NCBI RefSeq assembly: GCF_036511935.1
Contig: NZ_AP028878.1
Span: 4,340,001 to 4,404,000, forward strand
Reading direction: 5' to 3'
Source of the DNA: Marinobacter nanhaiticus D15-8W
GTDB taxonomy: Bacteria; Pseudomonadota; Gammaproteobacteria; Pseudomonadales; Oleiphilaceae
DNA: 64,000 bases
This document shows, one piece after another, positions 58,246 to 64,000 of this stretch (position 1 is its first letter; the number at the start of each line of letters is the position of its first letter). The position numbers were made by a program, and so were the translations under genes. A model generated the notes under the pieces. It made no database searches. It saw only the letters and a list, made by a program, of their open reading frames with translations, and was not told where the DNA came from.

Positions 58246-59718
58246 CTACGCACTGCCTTCGGGCATCAACACGTCCGGCGTGCTTAGCGCTGGCAGCTCG
58301 ACGATACGGCGCTCATGGCCGTCCCGCTGATGCAGCGCCTTGACCACCAGTTTATAGGAATCGACGTCGAAGGTGACACTCTGCCCGCGCAGTGAGATGT
58401 CGCTAAGCTCATCTTCATCGTGGAGGGTGGCGACATGCATCCAGTTGTAGATCACCAGGATATCCGTCCGCTCACGTTTGGGGTTGCGTTCGATCACGCC
58501 GATAGGCCCCTTCCAGGGCCAGGTTTTCAGACGCAGGGTGTGGAAGGCGATCTGGGTACGCAGGTTGTAGCGAGTCACATCCTCGCCGCCATCGCACGCG
58601 CCCTTGCAGCGTCCCAAACTGCGCTGGAAGCAAGGCCCATCGTTTTCCGGCTCGAGACCAAGCAACTGGTTACACAGTTCGTTCTTGGCAGCGATACCCT
58701 TCAGCGCTCGTTCGGCATCGCGGATGCTGCGGAACAGGCCGTAGTAATCGCCCAGTCGATGGGGCTCGATTTCACGCACCAGGCGGGCCTGCAGGTAGCC
58801 GTCTGCGTTCGGCGTCAGTTCGATACTCACCAGGTTCTTGGCGGCCCTTTGACGGCGGTTGTAGATCGGGCTGAGCGTCTTGATCTGCTTCAGCTCCAAT
58901 AGCAGCGCACCCAGTTCGCCCGCGGTTTCCGTCCACTCTACCCGTCGGAGACTCTGGGACATACGGATGCCACGATGGGAATTGTGATCCCCCGAAAAGT
59001 GGGAGGCGACCCGCTGGAGGATGTTGGTACTCTTGCCCACATAGAGCAGCACGTCGTTTTCGCCATAAAAGCGGTAGACGCCGGGGCACTGTGGCAGGGT
59101 GTCGAGTACATCCGTGGGCAGATGGGACGGCACGCTGGGCCGTTTCAGCAGTTCACGGGCAGCGTATTCGACCATGCCGGCGCCATGGTCGCCCATAGCC
59201 GTCTCGAAGAAGGCGTGCATGGCCTCGACATCGCCCATGGCCCGATGCCTTTGGACCACCGGCAGCCCATGCCGGGCGATCAAGGCGTCCATGTTGTGAC
59301 GCCGATAGGCGGGGTAAAGCTTGCGCGAAAGCTTGACCGTACACAGCACCCGCGCCGAGAACGCCTGCCCCAGGCGACGGAACTCCGACTTCACGAAGCC
59401 ATAGTCAAAGCGGGCATTGTGAGCGACGAACACGCAGCCCTTGAGCTTCGCCCTCAGGGTATCGGCGATATCCTCGAACAGCGGCGCGTCCGCCACCATC
59501 TGATTGCTGATACCGGTCAATTGCTCGATAAAGGGCGATATGCGCGTTTCCGGATTGAGCAGCGTCTGCCATTCGTCGACGACCTCCCCGTCACGCCAGA
59601 AGCGGATACCCACTTCGGTAATCCGGTCATGGGCTGCATTGCCGCCCGTGGTTTCCAGATCGAGAAACGCCAAGGTGCAGGAATCGAGGAAAGGGAGCAG
59701 GTCATTCATGCTGGACAT
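58246..59718 (-). CDS. DnaQ-like exonuclease fused to GIY-YIG nuclease
   Basis: 490 residues. Residues about 12-175 form a DEDDh 3'-5' exonuclease (AFLDLETTG, FVAHNARFDYGF, HRAMGDVEAMH), like the epsilon subunit of DNA polymerase III. From about residue 205 a UvrC/Cho-type GIY-YIG domain follows (CPGVYRFYGENDVLLYVGKSTNILQRVASHF-like segment). A C-terminal region with a CxxxxGRCKGACDG cysteine motif resembles UvrC/Cho. Such fusions are thought to act in DNA repair, but the pathway is not defined. GGAG precedes ATG 59718. Confidence 0.88.
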   Translation of the reverse strand: MSSMNDLLPFLDSCTLAFLDLETTGGNAAHDRITEVGIRFWRDGEVVDEWQTLLNPETRISPFIEQLTGISNQMVADAPLFEDIADTLRAKLKGCVFVAHNARFDYGFVKSEFRRLGQAFSARVLCTVKLSRKLYPAYRRHNMDALIARHGLPVVQRHRAMGDVEAMHAFFETAMGDHGAGMVEYAARELLKRPSVPSHLPTDVLDTLPQCPGVYRFYGENDVLLYVGKSTNILQRVASHFSGDHNSHRGIRMSQSLRRVEWTETAGELGALLLELKQIKTLSPIYNRRQRAAKNLVSIELTPNADGYLQARLVREIEPHRLGDYYGLFRSIRDAERALKGIAAKNELCNQLLGLEPENDGPCFQRSLGRCKGACDGGEDVTRYNLRTQIAFHTLRLKTWPWKGPIGVIERNPKRERTDILVIYNWMHVATLHDEDELSDISLRGQSVTFDVDSYKLVVKALHQRDGHERRIVELPALSTPDVLMPEGSA

Positions 59719-59910
59719 CTACGCTCCGTGGGCCATAACAGACCGGTCGTCGGACCGACGCTCGTAAGCACTCATTAACGCCACGAGCCCCGGTCTGACG
59801 CCATCTTAGACATTCGTATAATAACTGACCAATCGATTTGAATTGTCACCAAACCGTAACTACTTTGATTGAGGACGCAACACAACAATAAATGCATGGA
59901 GAACACTTCG

Positions 59911-61071
59911 ATGAACCGCACCAAAATAACAATTGCAGTTCGGGCAACAACCTCTGCCATGATTCTGGGGGTAGCGAGTCAGGCAGGCGCTTTTGAATTG
60001 AATCCTGGGACTATCGATGCCGAACTCTACGGCTACGCACGCCTCAATGCCGTTTACGACATCGATGAAGATATTGGCATATCCACACAAGCAGGCTCCT
60101 TTGGTGAAGTTAACACAGGGGATGACGAAGACAACGAAGTCACCGGTCACTTCGATGCCGATGCGGTACAGACCCGCATTGGCATGAAGGTCGAAACCGA
60201 GCAAGGCGCAAAGATCGTTGTTGAAGGCGACTTCCGCGGCAACGGCGGCGGGGATCTGCGTTTACGTCATGGCTACGGCGAGTATAAAGGGGTCTTGCTA
60301 GGTCAGACCTGGTCGAACTTCAATAGTTTCGTGGGCAATACCTCGGTCCTCGACTTCGATGCCCTGGCGGGCAACGCCGGTCTGCAGGGTCGGGTAGCAC
60401 AGGCACGTTATACCACCGGGCCGCTCTCGTTCTCGCTGGAGGACGGCAACAAGAGTATTCTCGACGCAAACCCTGTCGAAGACGACCGCGTTGGCGTCAA
60501 ACAAAGCCTGCCGACACTGACCGCCCGCTTCGAAGAAAAATCCGGAGCCTTGTCTTTATCAGCGGCGGCCCTTCTACACCAGATCGAATACGACACTGGA
60601 ACGGAAGACGATAGCGCCATGGGCTATGCGGTCTTTGGTGCGGCCCGCTTCGACCTCAGCAGCACCGTGACGCTCCAGGGCGCTATCACCTACAGCGATG
60701 GCGCAAACGCCTACCTGTATCGCTCCGGTGAAAACTTCGGGGCCGAAGATGCCTACCTGAACGGTGGTGACCTCGAGACCATTAGCGGTTACGGCGGTAC
60801 GATCGGCCTTGGCGTCCAGGTTGGCCCCGGCTCTGTCAACGCCGGTATTGGCTGGGTCACCAACGACTGGGATGATGCAGAGGACGATCTGGGCGCAGCA
60901 GCGGTGGCAAATAAACATGAAACCAACAGCAACGCCATGATCAACTACCTCTGGGATCCGACAGAAAACGTCACGCTCGGCGTTGAATACGGCTACTTCA
61001 TGGTGGACGAGGTCGACGGCGACGACGGCGATGCCAGCCGCATCCTGTTTGCCGGCCAGTACAACTTCTGA
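59911..61071 (+). CDS. DcaP-like outer-membrane porin
   Basis: 386 residues. Signal peptide (about 1-28, ending SQAGAF), then a beta-barrel with YGYARLNAVYDI, the RIGMKVETEQGAKIVVEGDF strand pair, GEYKGVLLGQTWSNF, and a C-terminal aromatic residue (FAGQYNF). This is the pattern of DcaP-type trimeric porins, which take up anionic small molecules; no ligand is indicated here. The start at 59911 is favoured by GGAG nine bases upstream; 59896 is an alternative. Ends in an intrinsic terminator. Confidence 0.85.
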   Translation: MNRTKITIAVRATTSAMILGVASQAGAFELNPGTIDAELYGYARLNAVYDIDEDIGISTQAGSFGEVNTGDDEDNEVTGHFDADAVQTRIGMKVETEQGAKIVVEGDFRGNGGGDLRLRHGYGEYKGVLLGQTWSNFNSFVGNTSVLDFDALAGNAGLQGRVAQARYTTGPLSFSLEDGNKSILDANPVEDDRVGVKQSLPTLTARFEEKSGALSLSAAALLHQIEYDTGTEDDSAMGYAVFGAARFDLSSTVTLQGAITYSDGANAYLYRSGENFGAEDAYLNGGDLETISGYGGTIGLGVQVGPGSVNAGIGWVTNDWDDAEDDLGAAAVANKHETNSNAMINYLWDPTENVTLGVEYGYFMVDEVDGDDGDASRILFAGQYNF

Positions 61072-61095
61072 TCGTTACTCGAAAGAGATGAACCC

Positions 61096-61126
61096 AAAAG
61101 CCCCGGTCCGCCGGGGCTTTTTATTT
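61096..61126 (+). terminator. Intrinsic terminator after porin gene
   Basis: AAAAGCCCCGG and CCGGGGCTTTT form an 11-bp stem with a TCCG loop, followed by TTATTTT. Confidence 0.93.
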
Positions 61127-61332
61127 TCTCCACAGCGCACGACATGGGTGCACTCATCTTGCCAAATCCACCAATCCGGCGCATGCAGACGGCTTGAAAT
61201 GGCCCGGGCCCATACCCCACACTTTTGATATGCGATGACTTTTTCGGGCCATCACCCAGATGGCACAACTCATGCTGTAAAAGGTTCAGGGCGGATGCCC
61301 GGACATTCGAACCTTCAAGGAGGTTAAGCCAT

Positions 61333-61443
61333 ATGAAACGTGCTAATAGCAATCGCATCCTGTTTGAAATCACCCAGCCCCACGAACGCCAGGTGATGGA
61401 AGAGTTACACGACTATCTCGACTGGATGTTTTTCGCAAACTGA
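61333..61443 (+). CDS. Very small ORF (36 aa) with strong ribosome binding site
   Basis: Starts MKRANSNRILFEITQPHER and ends with a mostly helical, amphipathic EELHDYLDWMFFAN. AAGGAGGT lies 9 bases before ATG 61333, the strongest type of ribosome binding site, which argues that it is translated. Between the porin and arsR genes, same strand. No family recognised. Confidence 0.55.
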   Translation: MKRANSNRILFEITQPHERQVMEELHDYLDWMFFAN

Positions 61444-61585
61444 TTCCACCGCCGGGGCCGATCCGCACCGGTCCCGGTGCTTTCCTTACTCCCCTGCGCG
61501 AAAACGCGGTCTCATGCAGCGACCCGCGATAACGTGAAATCTGCTTCCCCGTTGGTATTTCGATAAACATCACATCATTAAACAT

Positions 61586-61601
61586 TTCGATACTTATCGA
61601 A
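61586..61601. promoter_or_regulatory. Perfect palindrome upstream of arsR-type gene
   Basis: TTCGATA-CT-TATCGAA, a perfect 7-bp inverted repeat, 55 bases before ATG 61657 and close to a probable -10 (TAATAG at about 61606). Fits an autoregulatory operator. Confidence 0.65.
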
Positions 61602-61656
61602 CTGTAATAGTATGAGTCCATCAGCCGACCGAAAGCACCTCCACGAGAACGCCTCC

Positions 61657-61956
61657 ATGCCCAGCACCACATCACAATCCGAACGCCTCGCCCGTGCCTT
61701 CAAGGCCCTGTCCAACCCTAACCGCTTACGCATCTACCAACAGATCAAACAGGCTCGGGTCAGTGAAATGACGGATAGCGGCTGCAAGCTGGTGGATTTC
61801 ATCAACTCACTGAAGGTGGGCGCGCCGACGGTCTCCCACCACATCAAGGAACTGGTGAACGCTGGATTGATTCGGGTCGAGAAGGAAGGCAAGTTCGTGA
61901 CCTGCCATCTGGAGGAGGATATGCAGTGGGAGCTACGGGCGTTTTTGGATGAGTAG
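61657..61956 (+). CDS. ArsR/SmtB family transcription regulator
   Basis: 99 residues (ATG 61657; ATG 61612 would run through the promoter region). Winged helix-turn-helix with RAFKALSNPNRLRIYQQIK at the start and the recognition helix GAPTVSHHIKELVNAGLIRVEKEGK. The ELCVCDL metal motif of arsenic or cadmium sensors is not present; only one cysteine pair partner is visible (SGCKLVDF), so the sensed signal is unclear. Stands alone, with no obvious target gene besides itself. Confidence 0.87.
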   Translation: MPSTTSQSERLARAFKALSNPNRLRIYQQIKQARVSEMTDSGCKLVDFINSLKVGAPTVSHHIKELVNAGLIRVEKEGKFVTCHLEEDMQWELRAFLDE

Positions 61957-61989
61957 TTCAGACCCGGACCGGTCGCAAAAAACCGCCGA

Positions 61990-62088
61990 CAGCCCTTCAG
62001 GCTGCTCCGAAGCTGAAGCGTCGGCTTCATTTAAAGCCTGCTCGAGTATGTAGCAGATGCTTTAGCTTCTGAGGCGCCGCAGGCGCCC
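61990..62088. repeat. R1 hairpin repeat, copy 5
   Basis: About 99 bp: CAGCCCTTCAGGCTGCTCCG, AAGCTGAAGCGTCGGCTTCA, then TGTAGCAGATGCTTTAGCTT and GGCGCCGCAGGCGCC. Uninterrupted. Lies directly before R2 copy d, between convergent arsR-type and aceF genes. Confidence 0.88.
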
Positions 62089-62114
62089 CGATCACCTACA
62101 TTTTCCACAGGAAA

Positions 62115-62237
62115 GTAGGTCGGGTTCACCCAACGGCGTAAAAGCGTAGCGTAACCCGACACCCCTCCCCGCTATTCCCCTCTTACGAGAACGCGTCGAG
62201 TTCGATGTCGGGTTACGCCAAGGCTAACCCGACCTAC
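62115..62237. repeat. R2 palindromic repeat, copy d
   Basis: 123 bp opening GTAGGTCGGGTTCACCC and closing GGCTAACCCGACCTAC, with inner arms GCGTAACCCGACA and TGTCGGGTTACGCC. Very close to copy b at 43306. Confidence 0.9.
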
Positions 62238-62251
62238 ACGAGTGGGCATCG

Positions 62252-64000
62252 TCAGAGCAGCAACCGCCGCACATCCCCCAGCAGATCACTAAGCAACGTC
62301 GTAAACCGCGCCGCATCGGCACCGTTTACCGCACGATGGTCGTAGGACAGGGAAAGCGGCATCATCAGCCGTGGCTGGAAGGCCTTGCCATCCCACACCG
62401 GCTTCATGGACGCCTTGGATAGCCCCAGGATCGCCACTTCCGGCGTGCTCACGATGGGCGTGAATGCCGTACCGCCGATACCGCCCAGACTGGTGATAGA
62501 AAAGCATCCGCCCTGCATTTCGTTAGGCTTGAGCTTCTTGTCACGGGCCTTGCCCGCCAGCTCGGCAGCTTCTGCTGCCAGCTCCCAAAGACCTTTCTTG
62601 TCCACGTCCCGGATCACCGGCACCATCAGGCCATTTGGCGTATCCACGGCAATGCCGATATGGATGTATTTCTTGCGCACCAGCTCCTTGCGCTCCATAT
62701 CCAGCGAGACGTTGAACTGAGGCAGCTCCGCCAAGGCGTGGGCACAGGCCTTGAGCACGAACGCCAGCGGCGTCATCTTCACGCCCCGCTTCTCGCCTTC
62801 GGCCTTAAGGTCCTTGCGGAAGGCGTCCATATCGGTGATATCAGCATCGTCATGCTGGGTCACGTGGGGCACATTGAGCCAGTTGCGCTGCATATTGTTG
62901 GCGGTCGCCACCTGGATGCGCGACATGCTTTCGCGCTCGACCTCGCCAAACTGGCTGAAGTCGGGCAGCTTCACGCCGGGAATACCGGCGCCGCTGGCCG
63001 CGCTGACGCCGCCTTCCTGCGTCTTCTGCAGTTCGCCCTTCACGTAGGCCTGGATATCGTCCTTGAGAATGCGGTCTTTCGGGCCGCTGCCCTTGATCCG
63101 CCCCATATCGACGCCATATTCCCGCGCGAGCTTGCGCACGGCCGGGCCCGCATGGACCTTTCCGCCACCGGTGCGAGGCACGGGCTCGGACTCCTCCGAC
63201 TTGCCCTTCTCTTCAGACTTAGGCTTCGACTCGCGCTCGCCGTCTTTGTCTTTCGAAGATTCCTCCGTGGTCTCTTCTGTCTCCGTTTCTGTATCTGTTT
63301 CCGCTTCCTCTTCGCCACCGTCTTCGGTGATGGTCAACTCAAGCAGATCGTCGCCCTCGGAGAGCTTGTCGCCTTCCTTGACCAGGACCTTGGTTACCTT
63401 GCCCGCGAAGGGCGAGGGAATCTCAAACGTCGCCTTGTCCGACTCGACGGTCACCAGCGGATCTTCCTCGGCAACCTCGTCTCCGTCCTTGACGTTGATC
63501 TCGAGCACCGGCACGTCTTCGGCACCGTCCATATTCGGCACCTTGACGGTCTCCTTGCGGGTTCCACCGCCGGATTTCTTCTTCGGCGCTTCCTTTTTCG
63601 GCTCGGATTTGGACTCGGTTTCTTTCTTCGGTTCTTCCTTGGTCTCTTCGCCTGCCTCGTCGTCACCACCCCCGACGATGGTCATTTCCAGCAGGTCGTC
63701 GCCTTCGGACAGCTTGTCGCCTTCCTTGACCAGGACCTTCTCGACCTTGCCCGCGTAAGGTGATGGGATCTCGAACGTCGCCTTGTCCGACTCGACGGTC
63801 ACCAGCGGGTCTTCCTCGGCAACTTCATCACCGGCCTGGACGTTGATTTCGATAACTGGAACGTCCTCGGCGCCATCCATGCTCGGCACCTTGACGGTTT
63901 CCTTGCGGGAGCCGCCGCCGGATTTCTCCGCCGATTTCTTGGGCTTCTCCTCTTTATCCTGATCCTCGTCTTTATCCTCTTCCTGGTCTTCGTCCTCGTC
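62252..64000 (-). CDS. aceF: AceF, pyruvate dehydrogenase E2 (5' end missing)
   Basis: Dihydrolipoyl acetyltransferase core of pyruvate dehydrogenase. The frame runs open off the right edge; about 582 residues are visible. Two lipoyl domains (lysine in VESDKATFEIPSP, twice, nearly identical) are separated by long acidic/lysine-rich linkers; the acidic linker at the window edge suggests another lipoyl domain outside. A peripheral E1/E3-binding domain (VHAGPAVRKLAREYGVDM) and the catalytic domain with YDHRAVNGADAARF follow. aceE is expected upstream, outside the window. Confidence 0.95.
   Translation of the reverse strand, partial: DEDEDQEEDKDEDQDKEEKPKKSAEKSGGGSRKETVKVPSMDGAEDVPVIEINVQAGDEVAEEDPLVTVESDKATFEIPSPYAGKVEKVLVKEGDKLSEGDDLLEMTIVGGGDDEAGEETKEEPKKETESKSEPKKEAPKKKSGGGTRKETVKVPNMDGAEDVPVLEINVKDGDEVAEEDPLVTVESDKATFEIPSPFAGKVTKVLVKEGDKLSEGDDLLELTITEDGGEEEAETDTETETEETTEESSKDKDGERESKPKSEEKGKSEESEPVPRTGGGKVHAGPAVRKLAREYGVDMGRIKGSGPKDRILKDDIQAYVKGELQKTQEGGVSAASGAGIPGVKLPDFSQFGEVERESMSRIQVATANNMQRNWLNVPHVTQHDDADITDMDAFRKDLKAEGEKRGVKMTPLAFVLKACAHALAELPQFNVSLDMERKELVRKKYIHIGIAVDTPNGLMVPVIRDVDKKGLWELAAEAAELAGKARDKKLKPNEMQGGCFSITSLGGIGGTAFTPIVSTPEVAILGLSKASMKPVWDGKAFQPRLMMPLSLSYDHRAVNGADAARFTTLLSDLLGDVRRLLL

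Noticed and set aside
62660-63763. 367-residue plus-strand frame opposite aceF
   Set aside because: Low-complexity Phe/Leu/Arg sequence is the reverse of the acidic linkers of AceF.

Overview
The window looks like chromosomal DNA of a GC-rich, free-living, motile gammaproteobacterium, most like Marinobacter or a relative of Pseudomonas. Pointers are the two-subunit AruF/AruG arginine succinyltransferase, a GlxA-type arginine regulator, FlgP/FlgT flagellar proteins, and the gpmI-envC-ctpA-yibQ and yibN/secB neighbourhoods. The genus is an inference; there is no rRNA in the window.

Layout. 1-4761: a SUF iron-sulfur operon (sufC 3' part, sufD, sufS, sufA-like, sufT, sufE). 4914-8260: flgT and flgP on the minus strand, divergent from a TraF-type outer-membrane barrel gene. 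8515-11681: cca, folM-type pteridine reductase, thiolase. 11822-14793: pntA and pntB. 14816-16481 (minus): trmL, secB, a YibN-type rhodanese. 16801-22061: gpmI, envC, ctpA, yibQ. 22262-25749 (minus): hisB-hisH-hisA-hisF plus an SRPBCC protein. 26098-29698: asmA-like, mutY, yggX. 29836: tRNA-Phe.

Downstream of the tRNA (about 29950-39150) lies an accessory, more AT-rich stretch. It holds a NYN-LOTUS protein gene, a frameshifted tyrosine-recombinase remnant, membrane and small proteins of unknown function, and two neighbouring Crp/Fnr regulator genes.

39152-58178 is dominated by arginine uptake and catabolism: an ABC transporter (ATPase, binding protein, two permeases) ending in astE, then far downstream on the other strand argR-like, astC, aruF, aruG, astD, astB. 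Between the two halves sit an IS481-type insertion sequence and an RND efflux pair with a divergent TetR gene. The rest carries a DnaQ/GIY-YIG fusion nuclease, a DcaP-like porin, a 36-aa ORF, an ArsR regulator and the 3' part of aceF, which runs off the right edge.

The most distinctive structure is a set of dispersed repeats. A ~100-bp hairpin repeat (R1) and a ~110-125-bp palindromic repeat (R2) sit mainly between convergent genes. A ~210-225-bp MITE-like element with AGGGTGTTGCAAAAG ends is inserted twice at the same point of R1, each time with a 6-bp duplication of CTGAAG type. One of these two MITE copies is itself split by the IS481 element, giving a three-layer nest; the other shows the unoccupied IS site.
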